The position numbers were made by a program, and so were the translations under genes. Below are positions 1 to 11,850 of a stretch of DNA of 64,000 nucleotides, in pieces. Positions within the stretch are counted from its first letter, which is position 1. The number at the start of each line of letters is the position of its first letter. Source of the stretch: Phytoseiulus persimilis (taxonomy: Eukaryota; Arthropoda; Arachnida; Mesostigmata; Phytoseiidae); contig CM075101.1 of assembly GCA_037576195.1 (NCBI GenBank), positions 10,478,001 through 10,542,000 of the forward strand. The letters are read 5' to 3'. The notes beneath the pieces were generated by a model that saw only the letters and a list, made by a program, of their open reading frames with translations, was not told the origin of the DNA and ran no database searches.

Positions 1-1410
1 CCCTTTCTAGAATATACATAAACGAGCATACAACGCATGTGGCTGATGCGAGCTCTACAGACCGTTGGTTGCTTCGGAGCGGGTTGAGCCGGAACAGGTG
101 CCGTTTCGGCGTAGCGTGATCCCAACAGGGCTTTCAGAATGCGGCGCTTCATCACGTTTGCAGAGCCGAAATGCTGGATATTCACTTATCAAGTCTACCA
201 AGGTTTCGGACAGGGTTTCAGAGTTGAAACCGTTTGCCCAGGTCGCTTCGGGATATTGGAGCACGCACTACAGACACGCCGAACACCAGTCTCAAAACAC
301 CAGAATGCTCTTTCGGTACTTCGACAGAAACGACCGCACTTTTTCAGCGAAGGTCTTTCGTGGCTACAGAGCTCTTTCCGTAGATGAAAACACTCGAAGA
401 CTGAGGCTGGCAGAACAAGGCTACGGTTCTTGAGGATCCGGTGTTTAAATACTCGTACGGAGTGTCGCTGGCCCAACGAGCGATCTCGAGCTGAGCGCGC
501 CCTCCTACGAGGTGCGGTGTACCGCCCATATGGATGCTCAGCCTGGGATGATGTTTGTTCGTCTAAATAGAGGGGGCCGTGAGTTGAACATGTGCAGCAT
601 ACGGCTGTCTTCCCCGACTTCATGGTTAATTGATTTGTTATCTCTGGTTGTTGGGCTGATCAAAACAAGCGCGCGAGCGTAGCAAGCGACGCCGACTAGG
701 CGAACCCCCGAAAGTATTACCGATTCTTCTCTGAGAGCTGAAAGTTGTATCCAAGGAATAACTTGTATTGCAGGCTACGTCCGCCGTAGTGTCGAGCCGG
801 TGCTCTCCGGTTCGAGCGGTGGATGACGCCACAAAAAAGAGAGCACGATCACGGAAATCTAGCTGGATGACCTACGATTCGGATTCCTGATCTCATTTCC
901 TCGGAATAAACTAACACGGAAACATTCTCATTCTCTTTTTGATCCAGAATCCGGTGCCGCGGGGTTCTGCCATGATCATTAGTGATGATCCACGTTACGT
1001 TGACACAACCAGACCAGCGACGCAGCCCCCTACCAACACCCTCCGTTCCACTGTGAAACGACGTCGATGCTAGTGGGGAATGAGCAGGAGAACGAGAAAG
1101 CAAGATGAGAAATTTTATGAATGAAGTTCCTCAACAATGACTTCAGATGCAGAGGGCATCGGTGGCGAATACGAAAACGACGGCCGAGTTCACCCGACCC
1201 GTTGAGGATTGGTTCTGAGTTGTTGGAAAAGCATCCGTATTCTTCGGCCGAGTCCGCACGGTGGATCGTCTCCAGCTTGTGAACGAAAGTGCCTCGGTGG
1301 GTTTCAGCCAGACCTGAGATTTTTTCTGGGCTGCCTCAGCTGGCGTTCGATGAGGGTTCCGTTCGGTCTTTGGCCACCTCGAGTCTCCGTGTTGTCTCTC
1401 TAATTACTCT
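1..1410. other. gene-poor left edge
   Basis: No recognisable gene, RNA or element. Several short open frames overlap one another on both strands between about 60 and 620, but none has a recognisable motif, a signal peptide or paired splice sites, and opposing frames are open equally. I treat the stretch as non-coding. Confidence 0.5.
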
Positions 1411-1416
1411 CATCAG

Positions 1417-1526
1417 AGAAAGTGGATCGGAGGCGCACCGAGAATGCACTGGAGCGGAAGGAGTCCGCTTCGGAGGAAGAAGAACCTGAGCTGATTGCGC
1501 GAGAAGCTGATCCGAATCAGGAGCGC
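1417..1526 (+). CDS. orphan coding-like internal exon
   Basis: A short open stretch is bounded by a fair acceptor (CATCAG, ending 1416) and a good donor (GTAAGA, starting 1527). The frame encodes a charged, helix-prone segment with the run SASEEEEPELIAREADPNQE. I do not recognise the protein and find no partner exons nearby. It could be an exon of a gene with large introns, a relict of a lost gene, or chance. It lies just upstream of repeat A copy 1, so it may instead belong to a longer decayed element. Confidence 0.22.
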
Positions 1527-1657
1527 GTAAGAAAGATGATAGCTCCGTACGGATTTTTGTCGAAATAGGACATTTTCTCTGGGGCGATGGAGGTCACATG
1601 AGGCGGCATTCTCGGGAATCCTCGGTTTTCGTTCCGGGCGGCAGCGTGCCTCGTCTT

Positions 1658-2290
1658 CCGACACGCATGAAACTCGACAAAAATTGAGCTGCGTTCTGGC
1701 TGGAACCTCCCAGCCAACTAGTACCAACAAGATCAACTGGATACGCGCCCGGGGTAGTCAAACTGTGCACTGTTATTGCTATGAATGATGGCCCATTCAT
1801 CGCACAGCTGGTTGGCGCGTATTCCGTCGATGACTAAGCCGGCAGGAATAAATCCTTTCCGCTTGTACTGCCAGAACTGAGTGCTCTGGTTTTGTGTTGT
1901 CTTGTTGGATTTTGTACGTCGTCGTCGCCGACATGAAGATCATTAGCAAGTTTAACCTTTAAGCAGCGGATACTCGTGCTCGGTGGGGACTGCGGGACCC
2001 AGGGAAGAGTTGACTCGAAGTTTTAGCCGTCCAAGAACCAAATGGAGAGTTTCTGCTTGCTTCGAGGGCTCGATAGAGCCCGTAGATCCTTTCTATAATA
2101 ACAAAGTGGTATTTTCCGCCTCGGACTTGGTTGACGAGGGACAAAATGTCCGATCGATATCATTGACCAAAGCTTCCTTATTTTTTCCCCGTGCACGTTG
2201 TCACCACCTGAGAGCGCGTCGAAAGAGCGCGGCAGCGATCCAAAATCATTCAGCGACCCATTCGAGTCCCCTTCAGACTGAGAAACCATG
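1658..2290. repeat. interspersed repeat family A, copy 1
   Basis: This segment recurs in the same orientation at about 8708-9340. By eye the first 300 bp are about 90% identical (shared CCGACACGCATGA start, shared AGCCAACTAGTACCAACAAG and a shared GTCGTCGCCGACAT block); the rest is more diverged, with shared islands such as CGATCGATAT and CCCGTGCACGTT. On the minus strand both copies keep short coding-like stretches, including the shared peptide CDEWAIIHSNN. I cannot name the family. Both copies are broken and look old. Confidence 0.7.
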
Positions 2291-2299
2291 ATTTCATCA

Positions 2300-3075
2300 T
2301 GGAAGCGGACCGCGTGCTAAAATCGAGGTTTTGTCAACCCGGTCACGGAGTGGGCTCGGAGCCCCTCGGTTGCGGAATTGTTCCCAGAATGCACGGTAAC
2401 TGATCAGTATGTGTGGGAAAGGAAAGAGATCATTGTTCAGAATTCTCAAAGTGGGGCACCCCGGTACGTGAAGGAGGACATGGATCCTTAGAATACTCTG
2501 GCGCTAGTAAGGTCAATAGCATTGCTTGCGGTTATTCTCCGTTATCTGCTTCTCCGCGAAAACTTATGCTTGTCTTCTTTTTCCTGTCGAAGCCGTCGTG
2601 TAGAGCTTGGCTGGATATGAGCAGGAGCTGAAGTCAGTCGTTCGAGAACCTCCCAGAGAATCGAGTTCGCAAACGGATTACCAGGCGTATCTTCAGGCCT
2701 CTCATGAGTTGAGAAATCGCTCTCATCGGGTTTGATCCACCCCCGAAAAGTTCTCTCCGACGTGAGGTGACCCGTCTTATCCGAATACCCAAAGTAGCTC
2801 CGTGAAGAGATCGTCTCTCGCGAGAGTGATTCTGACGGCCCAATGGCAGTTCCACGAGTGTCACGTTCGCACGCAACGGTAGTAACGTGCGCATGGAGTA
2901 AACATGATTCCTGGCTCTGAGAAGCAGCCGCAAACAATCACAAGGGGATCCCTCACGAGAAATTGCTCCGGGTTCCCCAGGAAGTATTGCTCTCAGTAAG
3001 AATACACTCGAGCGGACAGTTCAACGAAAATCGCAATAAAGCTATGATCGTACTAGTCCTGCTCACAAACTCTGA
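2300..3075. other. no feature seen
   Basis: Between the two repeat copies I see no gene, RNA or mobile-element signature. Short minus-strand open frames here have no recognisable motif. Confidence 0.4.
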
Positions 3076-3540
3076 GTGTTGGAGAGTCAGACAATTTATG
3101 ACGGATGCGAGCTTCAATATCGCTTTTTTGTGATCCTCCTCAGTGGCCCAGGAGTCTCATCACATCCGGAGTCTTATAGACCTGTTAGGAATGCCCTACA
3201 GAATCGGATTCGTTGGACGAAAACGTTTCTCCGGCAATTGGAACATGAGGAAATTAACCAAATATTCTTCCTGGCTCGCAGGCTCCCGTGCAGCGCAATC
3301 TTCCGGTGTTTATTTGGGAAACTCTCACAGTACACAATTGTTGTCGCCGACAACGCACAATACGTTCAACGAAGCAATACGCATCGAAAGCTGTGCACTG
3401 TGACATGGCCGTCATTAGACAACGATAGCACAGTTAATAGCGGATGCATATGATCGAATGTATATCCGTTAAGAAGCTGGGGGCCAGCTAGAGCTTGCGT
3501 TCAATTTTTGTCGAAGTTCGGTCGTCCCGAGCTGTGGGGG
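3076..3540. repeat. interspersed repeat family B, copy 1
   Basis: Matches 11450-11850 in the same orientation. The 3' core (3336-3537) is about 96% identical to 11644-11845 by eye, whereas the 5' part is only loosely similar, with anchors such as TCTTATAGACCT. The plus strand is open in both copies through the peptide HRKLCTVTWPSLDNDS, but codon-level constraint cannot be judged from two copies. Family unknown. Confidence 0.7.
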
Positions 3541-4159
3541 CCTGAATACGGTTCTGATCGGTTTGATGAGCTCTCTCTGAAGCGCGGAGCTGTCGGGCTG
3601 TCACTTGGGGAAGAGCAATCCGTTTTTTTCCGGGGCCAAGAGATGAGAGGAGCGCGTCGCCATGATGATAAAGCCGGAAGTTCGTGGCTGTATGTGGATA
3701 CTCAATCTTGATGTGATCATCGCTTCGTGAATCCGTTCAACGCGGGGGACCTCGAAAAGGTTCGGAGGAGCAATATCGAACATCTGGCCCCTGCGGGACA
3801 ATTTGCAGACAGAGCTGGATGAAATAACCGACGGGTTGAATCTCAGCATACTGCGGATTCGACCTAACCTCTGGATGAGATCACTCACTGATGTGACTGG
3901 ACTCCAATCGTTCGAACGGAATCGCCAACCTTTCATTCAAAACTCAGAAAGGTCCAGCCGGATGAGGATCGGTCAAGTGCCCCCCCCCCCCCCCCCCTCG
4001 ACAGATTTTCCTGAAAACAGCAGGAGCTTGTTCCTCATGTGAAAGAACGTATTCCTGAAGCTTTCAGCTTATTCCATCTCCTAGATCAACGTCTTGCAAC
4101 ACTCATTAACAATAGCTAATGCAAATCCCCGTGGTCGAGAGAAAAATTCAAATCGTTAT
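3541..4159. other. non-coding stretch with an 18-C run
   Basis: No gene is seen. The only notable feature is an uninterrupted run of 18 C at 3980-3997. Confidence 0.5.
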
Positions 4160-4167
4160 GTTCCGAG
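4160..4167. repeat. left 8-bp target-site duplication
   Basis: GTTCCGAG directly abuts the left end of the hAT-type element and is repeated exactly at 5290-5297. Confidence 0.85.
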
Positions 4168-5289
4168 TAGGCTTTGGAAATAACCGCATTTCTAAATAAC
4201 CGCAACGGTGGTTAACCGCAAAATTAGGACCGAAAACCGCGGTTATAACCGCAAATAACCGCGGTTACATGGGGGAACGCCCGGAGACATTATCCCGAAC
4301 AGATCCTTCACCGATACCATCGTTTTCACGCCTGATAATATTGAAACGAGTCACAGCCGAAGACGGAGGAGAGATACCACAACTCCTCCATACCCTCCCC
4401 AGGGAAAAGTTTCCACATGAGAGAAAACTTTGTATGATTTCTAGGAAGCTTCTCCTCTTTCATGAGAAAGAAGGTTCTATTATTAACGGATAGAACGACA
4501 TCTAAAAACACGTCTCATAAAGACTCGTTTGTTACAACTCCTCACGATCCGCTGAGGAAGTGTTGCAAACTCTGAAATGTGGGACTGGCGCCGATTTCTG
4601 CACGTTTTTACGAGCAGAGAGTGCCCAAAGGCATGCTTCTTTGTTGAGTTGGGATGACTCACGTAAATTCAACGTACTGATTCTCTAGTTTTTTTCTATT
4701 GGGAATCCTCGAGGTCGTCTTTTGAGCTGCTCTCAATTTTTGTCTAACTCCAAATACTGCTCCTGGCTTCGATAGCATTGTTGCGGTCTTCAGAAAGGGC
4801 GTATGTTCTCGGTTCCGACCAGTGCATGAGAGATCCCTGTTTTCTCGTAAGACTTCATCGCGATTCATCCATCGACCCACACGATAGCTACTTCCGCTGT
4901 GCTGCGTTTCTTGATCCTACCAGATGCTTAGAGCTCATGGGGACATGGAGAGGCTGCACCTGATGAGTGATATGTCCCGGTATGATTGCTAGCCGGGTCC
5001 GGCTTTCGGAAGCGTGTGCGAACTTCGCTTAACGGGGCTCGTCACACAAGATGTCACAGTTCCAGAACCGATTCATTTATCTTCAATTCCTGGCGCCCAA
5101 TTCCATATCACCAGCCAGAGTACGCTCATCAGCCTTCTCAGAAAATCATACGTTTCGGGAAATTGCGGTTGAATGCGGTTAAATGCGGTTATAACCGCGA
5201 TTCGCTCGCGGCTATTGCGGTTAAAAACCGCGGAATATTTGCGGTTATTGCGGTTATTAACCGCGGGTAAATAACCGTTGCAATGCCTA
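4168..5289. mobile_element. non-autonomous hAT-type DNA transposon, complete with TSD
   Basis: The element is flanked by a perfect 8-bp direct repeat, GTTCCGAG, at 4160-4167 and 5290-5297. Its ends are short imperfect inverted repeats: TAGGCTTTGGAA on the left and TAGGCATTGCAA read inward from the right. Just inside each end (about 4179-4268 and 5163-5276) lie many copies of AACCGC or its complement GCGGTT, some as palindromes such as GCGGTTATAACCGC. An 8-bp duplication, short inverted ends and dense subterminal hexamer repeats are hallmarks of hAT elements, where the repeats act as transposase sites. The roughly 0.9-kb interior has no transposase-like frame, so the copy would need a transposase in trans. 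The identical duplication suggests a fairly recent insertion. Confidence 0.85.
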
Positions 5290-5297
5290 GTTCCGAG
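5290..5297. repeat. right 8-bp target-site duplication
   Basis: GTTCCGAG directly abuts the right end of the hAT-type element and matches 4160-4167 exactly. Confidence 0.85.
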
Positions 5298-5837
5298 AAA
5301 CAGCGGGCACACAGCGTCGAACGACAACTTCTTGAAAAGCTCTCTCAAGGGCTACTTTCCATATTGTCTGTGATCGGATCGCATGGATTCCAAGACATTC
5401 GAAATTGAGGGTTCTTCAATTTATGTGGTTGATACCCGTCCCGCTGGTGGCCAAGAACCGGTGGATTCCAGAATCACCTGTGAAATCCAGAATGAAGCCT
5501 CAAGCAGCCACGAAGTTTCATCCGGATCGAGGCGTAGGTTTCGGAGTCATGGCTCCGAGTGAGTTAGCGACTAGACCAGAGGCCGTCAAACTGTGTGACG
5601 AGCTGTATCAAACGAATCCTGCGGTTCTGAGCGCCGTCACTTCCCTGTTTTCTTCAATCGGATGCGAAGAACCATCCTCGCAATCCCGGCTACGTCTCCT
5701 GGAGAGGTCGAAAACACTAGTCATTCGCGTAGGCTCGAAAATGGCTAAGCTCCCAATGAGCTGCAATGGGAGTTCAGTATCCAACATTTTATTCATGGTT
5801 GGAACAAGAAGACGCAAGAATCGAAGATGGCGCCATT

Positions 5838-7360
5838 GATATCTCAACTTCGGCTTCACCTCAACGGTGATCGAATGTGTGGAAAGACCTCGGGGCGTGC
5901 TTGGCGGTGTTATTCTCTCCGCAGAGAGTGCCGAATAAACTCAAGCGTCATATGGAATCTCAACATCCGAGCTCCGATGCTCTAACTCGCGAGTATTTCG
6001 TCATGGAGCTCGAAGAATTGAGGAGTCAGAGACCAGAGCAAATTATCTCTCCAGGGGACACGTTATTTGCGTCTTATCTGGTAGCCTACCGCATCCCAGA
6101 GTGCAAAAGAAAACCATACAATCGCAACAGAGTATTATGATCGATAATAATGCGAGTGGAGTTATCAAAAGTGTTCCCCTTCCAAATGACACGTCAGGGC
6201 GCCGTATTTTACGTATGGCAGCAGACATCAATTCCCTCGACAGTGAAACCATCACGGGAGATCTCTTTTTCGTCGAGACATCTCTGCGGGAACAAAGTCC
6301 GGAGACCTCTCCGTCATTGTGGACACGTTCCTGACCGAGAAGGACATAAGTTGGGCCAACTGCATCGGCATATGCATATGTACTGATGGCGCGCGCTCGA
6401 TATCCGGCTGCTACAATGGTGTGAGAGCGCTCGTTTGCGAAAAAGCGCCAAACGCGGTCTGCGCACATTGTGTAGTTCACCCAGATATTCTCGCTCCAAG
6501 AAAATGGAGCACGGAACTCTTCCAAGTCCTAAGAACAACTATCGGAGTAGTGAATCATGTTAAGAGACGACCTGTGAAAGCAAGGTTTTTCACGAAGCTT
6601 TGCGAGGACACGGGTGCAGAGAATACGAAACTATTGTTCTACTGCAATGTCCGATGGCTCTCACGTGCTGACGTCATACTTCGGACGTGCAAACTGCTTG
6701 CCGGACACTCCGCGGACTCGAACTTTCTCACAAAGATGGCGTATTTGTGTGACATTTCCGGGAAGTTGAGTACTTTGACCACTGAACTACAGGGTCCACT
6801 CACTTCACTCTGGACACCACTGGAGGGACTGATGTCTTCCGGACGAAGCTGAGTTTTTGGCAGCGAAAACTGATGTAGGAGGACGTCAGTGAAGTTTTCC
6901 CATGTCTGCAGGAATTTCGTGACTCGACTGATCTCTTTTCAGGCACTTCTCAACTACTCGTAATCATGGGTCACTGGATTGGATACGGGACCTTTCCGGA
7001 CCTGAAGCTCGAAGCGGACTCAACGCTCAAAGACAAGAGAGCCTAATCGAGCTTCCAGGCGATTTCGTGCACAAAGTCAATTTCAGGAATATGAACATTT
7101 TCCAGTATTGGATATCCATGAAAGCTTGTCATCCCCTATTAAGTATCAACGCTCTCAGAGTCTTGATCCCATTCGCAACATCATATTTATGCGAAGTCGG
7201 CTACTCGGCAGTAGCTGTGATCAAGAGCAGATACCGCTATATTGTCAACGTTGAGAACGAAATCAGGATTGCAGTGTCAAATATCACACCAAGATCCAAA
7301 AACTCCTGCGACGAACAAAAAACACCGACGGGTTTCCGTTGGTCGTACATAAACTCATGA
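5838..7360 (+). pseudogene. decayed hAT transposase, ZBED5/SCAND3-like
   Basis: Plus-strand peptides in several frames match the conserved order of the ZBED5/SCAND3/ZMYM6-type hAT transposases. A remnant of the BED zinc-finger end (NKLKRHMESQHP) is near 5930-5980 and the motif FASYLVAYRI near 6066-6095. Next comes PLPNDTSGRRILRMAADI near 6180-6230. The RNase H-like core follows, with CTDGARSISGCYNGV near 6380-6425 and LLFYCNVRWLSRADV near 6632-6676. The C-terminal dimerisation region, with LIPFATSYLCEVGYSAVAVI, lies near 7160-7230. Reading moves between frames several times and parts of the middle are missing, so no functional protein can be made. It begins about 550 bp right of the complete hAT-type element, but I found no matching ends that would make it that element's autonomous partner. 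Confidence 0.85.
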
Positions 7361-8700
7361 TACTCACTCAACGACTCGCCAACGTGTTTTCATTCAGTGC
7401 CATTTGACCCACCAGATAGACCCTCCAATGACCTCAACAGTCCCCGAGAGATATGGTCAGATCGACCCCGGAATCACCTCCATTTACCCCGGAAAGTATG
7501 GTCAGGTGGCAACTGACCAGCACGGCAACTGACCAGCACGGCAGCTGCTGCGGCACCTCTCGATACCCTCGGGTGCCGGTGTCGTAAAAGTTTGACGATC
7601 TCGCTTGAACACGCTTGAAACATCCAAAAAGCTGGAAGAATCGCTGCGTCACATCCAGAAGGATTTTCTCTCTTCATTATCCCTCCTTAGGAATCTCCGA
7701 CCATCGCGATCGCTTTGTTCCGATTTCGGGTTCTATTTCATTTGGTGCGCGGCGTGTTGGGCTTGCGAACAACGACGCGCCAGCCGCCTTCGCCTACGGG
7801 CGCGAGCAGCGGAGCTTCGCCATGATGCCGGTTTACGGGTGCCAGCATCGACGCCGTCGCCATGATTTCCGAGCCTGCGCGCTGGGGCCAGTCATGAGTT
7901 TGTCATGAGTTCCGTGCACTCTTGATGGCACAGATCGGACTGAGCATTTCCACGGGCGAAACGGTGAAGACTAACTCAATCATGAAGAAGAGAGCTTGTC
8001 GGTGACCTGCTCGGAGCCATGACTCCGGAGACTGAGTTCCGATCCGGATGAGATTCCGCGGGTGTAAAGAGGGTACGTAGGGGTCACATCCTGGATTCCG
8101 CCGGCAACGGGAAAAATATCAACGATCGAAATTGAGAAACCCTCGATCTTCGATCAACGCCGAAGGACATCAGAAGCACGCAGGGAACCCCGCGACGCTA
8201 AGAGAGCCGAGCAAAATGATCTGCGAATGCAGAACAATTGACAACAATGACCTGCGATTGAGTTCCATGAATGCTTTTCTTGAGTAATATAGCAAGGGTT
8301 TTTCATTGAGATCCTGTGATCACGACTATGTAGTATGAGCATCTTGATTATAACTGTCATCTAGCTCATGAACCTTCCATGACTGTTCATTTTCGACTCG
8401 CGACATCCGGGGACGCGGCTCGCAACGTGAATGTTCGCTCCGTTAGAATCTGGAAAGTGTTCGTTACACTCGCTCAAGAGAAGGGTGCCTGGAGAGGCCT
8501 GGAACTGAACTCCCTGAAGATTTAGCGGAGGAATTCGAGAGAAACGCTCGGAAAATGGGATTTCGGTGTGAAGTGTGCACACCGGGGGAAGTCGGAGTGG
8601 AGCGACATTCTCAGGAGCGCCCTGGCTGGAATCGTCTTGAGCGGGAGCTCGCCTCACCTGTGCGATTGGGTTCACGCTGACTAGAGGGACAGTCGAATTT
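7361..8700. other. no gene; short tandem duplication
   Basis: No gene is supported. A 16-bp unit, GCAACTGACCAGCACG, is duplicated in tandem at about 7508-7540. A minus-strand frame at 8361-8714 has no recognisable motif. Confidence 0.4.
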
Positions 8701-8707
8701 CCGCCCT

Positions 8708-9340
8708 CCGACACGCATGAAAATGGGCAAAAATTGAGCTGCGTTCTGGCTGGACCTCCCAGCCAACTAGTACCAACAAGAGCAACTGAATACGCGTCCG
8801 GGGTAGTCAGCTGTGCAGTGTTATTGCTATGAATGATGGCCCATTCATCGCACAGCAGGTTGACACGTATTCCGTCGATGACTAAGCCGGCAGGAATGAA
8901 TCCTTTCCGCTTGTACTACCAGAACTCAGTGCTCTGGGTTTTGTTGTCTTGTTGGATTTTATGCGTCGTCGTCGCCGACATCATGATCATTTGCACGATT
9001 CCCTTTTAAACACCGAGATGCTGTGCTCGGCGTGCAACGCGGGATCCAAGAACGAGTTGCTCGAAGTTCCAGCCGTTCAAGAGCCGTACGAAACGTTCCC
9101 GCGTTCCTCGAGGATTCAACTGAGCTCAGCGATTTCCTCTGTAACTGCTTATTAGTTATTCTCAATCGGATCTGGTCAGGGAAGGGCCAAATATTCGATC
9201 GATATCGGTGACCATCTTGAGCAAAGCTTCCATATTTTCTCCCGGTGCACGTTTCAGCTGCGCAAGAACACGTCGAAAGTGCTACCGCACGGATACGATG
9301 TCAGTCACTCAATCGCTGAGTCTGGATTCCCTCCCGATTG
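8708..9340. repeat. interspersed repeat family A, copy 2
   Basis: This is the second copy of the segment at 1658-2290, in the same orientation and about 90% identical over its first 300 bp. The minus strand again keeps short coding-like stretches. The copy is broken; the family is not identified. Confidence 0.7.
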
Positions 9341-10050
9341 TTTCCCCCGAATAGCCGAGGCATTGGGTTCTCGAATGCATACCTTTCGAGCTACCTTCTC
9401 TGCTAGTACGCGACGGCTCATCCTTGATTATTATCGCCGAGCTCGACGTGTGCAGCTCGGCTAGATCAGAACGGCATCTGATCTTCTTCTGACTTCGGCA
9501 GAATCGAGTCAAACGGATTGCCCTATCTTACAGTGGGGAAAAGCCGTAAGAAAACCGTTTCCTGCGCACTCACAGATGGGGGAGTTTCCTCCGACGCAAA
9601 GCAGCTCGCATCCATATTGCAGCGAGAGTGACAGTCATATCCTTCTTGGAATATCTCCCAATAGATGATTATGATTGATATATGTGGTCCTCTGACAGAG
9701 CTGCCTCCGTCTGCGATGTTATCTCCGGGTACTGTAGGATATCAGAAGCCAAGTTCTTTTGACGCGTTTCTTCAGGACATCGAGTGTTGATCGGTTAGAG
9801 AAAAGACCTCCATTCTCTCCAAAATCATTATAAGAACTTTAGATGTCCGAGCAATAGCCCTCAATATCACAGCAACTCGGCCTTAGTCACGTCGAATAAA
9901 GTACAGGACCAGCTGGAAAAGACTCAAGGTGATCCATGCTCCTGAACATGATAGGGATACTCGGAGCACAGAATTAACTCTGCACCCGAACGCAGGCACC
10001 GAGTGAAGAAAACCAGATCAAGCCACCAATATCGGGTCAAGGAACACCAG
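9341..10050. other. no feature seen
   Basis: No gene is recognisable. The right part (from about 9890) may already belong to the decayed LINE that follows, but I see no protein match there. Confidence 0.35.
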
Positions 10051-10574
10051 TTCTAAACGCGCATGATTCACTTAATGAACGTAGAGTTAAGGAAATGCAA
10101 GAGCACAGCTGGATGCGAGACATGCTCCTGGAAAACAGCCTAAGCCTGTCCCGTGAGGGGAAACCTCGCCCGGTTCAAAGTCCCACCTCTAGGGCAATCG
10201 AAGAGGGGATGCTCTGCTAGCCCTGGCGACAGCAGGCATGGTGCCAACCAGAGGACTTTCCGAACAACGGGGCTACAACACATTCTAAGATGCGGCACAT
10301 ACGAAGAGACTGTACAACACATAATCTTCGAATGCAATGACGCGCACTACACAGACGATGATTTACTCAAAGCACTAGGTCTCCCAGAAAAAATGCAAGA
10401 CCCATCGCTGTTGTACGAGACGTAGCTTGCCCCCGAAAAGTGGGGAAATGGGACCAAACGATCTGCGAGAGCACCTGAGATGAAAGACTGACCCGGTCGG
10501 AAGACAGACTTGTACATGTCAGGAACCAAGTCAAGATCAATAAACCCTTGCTATTTTTGACCCTACAATTCATA
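10050..10574 (+). mobile_element. LINE (non-LTR) retrotransposon 3' end
   Basis: The open frame at about 10153-10425 contains CGTYEETVQHIIFEC, the zinc-knuckle-like pattern (C, then ET, H, EC) that closes the second protein of many arthropod LINEs, followed by a short L-rich tail. The peptide MQEHSWMRDMLLENSLSL just upstream (about 10098-10150) fits the linker region of such elements. An AATAAA at 10539-10544 ends the unit. Only the 3' end is recognisable; the reverse transcriptase and endonuclease are absent, as in a 5'-truncated copy. The clade is uncertain. Confidence 0.6.
10539..10544 (+). other. AATAAA polyadenylation signal of the LINE fragment
   Basis: A perfect AATAAA lies about 115 bp after the end of the LINE-derived frame, as expected for a non-LTR 3' UTR. 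Confidence 0.5.
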
Positions 10575-11449
10575 TCAAGACTTCGGTATGCTTCCGCACA
10601 GGTGCGCCCACCATGAGCAGGGTGACTGGAATTCGCAGCGATCTCGCGCGCTTACTCACAGTGATACGTGGAATACTCATAGATATTCAAATTGACGGAG
10701 TGATAGCACCACTGCAGGATGCCGCGCACCCCCATCGAGCAAGAAAATTCAGCAATGGTGTCGAGTACATTTCTCAGACTTCATCACGTGCTCTTGGTGA
10801 CCTCCTCATCCTCCCATCCTGAAGCATTCTCTTTGCGGGAAGTGGGATCGATTGTCTTTGGAAGTGCTTCGACTCACAGTCGCCAATTTCAAGAAACGTT
10901 TCAGGCCCTGTATCCGAGCACGGGGCGGCCGTTTCGAAACTCATTGAAGTAGAGTTCATCGAGGTCCCCGAGCAAACGAATCCGTTTATTTTCCCTCCAT
11001 GACTTTGTTTCTCCACGAACAATTTCCCGCGTTCGCGTTATTTCAATCCGTATTCGGATGATTGGGAACTCCAACTCAGCGGAAAATATTGGATAAGATA
11101 TTCAAGGAAAGTCACTGGGAACGCACGAGGCCGAATATGCGTCACCCTCGCACGCAGTGCGGAAGTGACGCACGCATGGAGCGGACGTGAACTTCCCACT
11201 CGAGAAAACAGCTGTGAACAACAGCGCTATTCCTGTCTATGAATCCCTGCGAAATCCTGTCTAGAAACGATTGCTTCCGGTCAGGAATCAGTTCGAACAA
11301 CGTCTCTACGGGATTCGCCAGGAGAACCTCATCAAGCCGATACGACTCTGGCCGTATTCCATCAATTCTGCTCATCGTTTCCAGGAGTTAGAAGATCAGG
11401 AGATATGAGACCCTTCCGAGCTTCCGTTTCGTCGCTTCATGATCCTACT
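10575..11449. other. no feature seen
   Basis: I find no gene, RNA or repeat signature here; short frames are open on both strands without motifs. Confidence 0.4.
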
Positions 11450-11850
11450 CACTGGTCAAGAGCCTGATCGCATCTATGGTCTTATAGACCTCTCCGGCAA
11501 ACCCCCGAGAATCGGCTTCATCTGACGAAAATGGTGCATCGGTCGCTGGAGTATCCGAAAATTGAGCGAATCTCGTTTCTGGTTTGCAGGTCTCTGTGCA
11601 GCGCAAACCTGAGACGTTCAAATAGGGAGCGCCCACCATACATGATTGTTGTCGCCGACAACGCACAATGCATTCAACGAAGCAATACGCATCGAAAGCT
11701 GTGCACTGTGACATGGCCGTCATTAGACAACGATAGCACAGTTAATAGCGGATGCATATGATCGAATGTATGTCCGTTAGGGAGCTGGGGGCCAGCTAGA
11801 GCCTGCGTTCAATTTTTGTGGAATTTCGTTCGTCTCGAGCTGTGGAGAAT
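11450..11850. repeat. interspersed repeat family B, copy 2
   Basis: This is the partner of 3076-3540 in the same orientation. The core 11644-11845 is about 96% identical to 3336-3537 while the upstream half has drifted much further. See the finding on uneven conservation. Confidence 0.7.

Noticed and set aside
65-623. Overlapping open frames on both strands at the left edge
   Set aside because: Both strands are open over the same bases, with no motif, leader or splice-site support.
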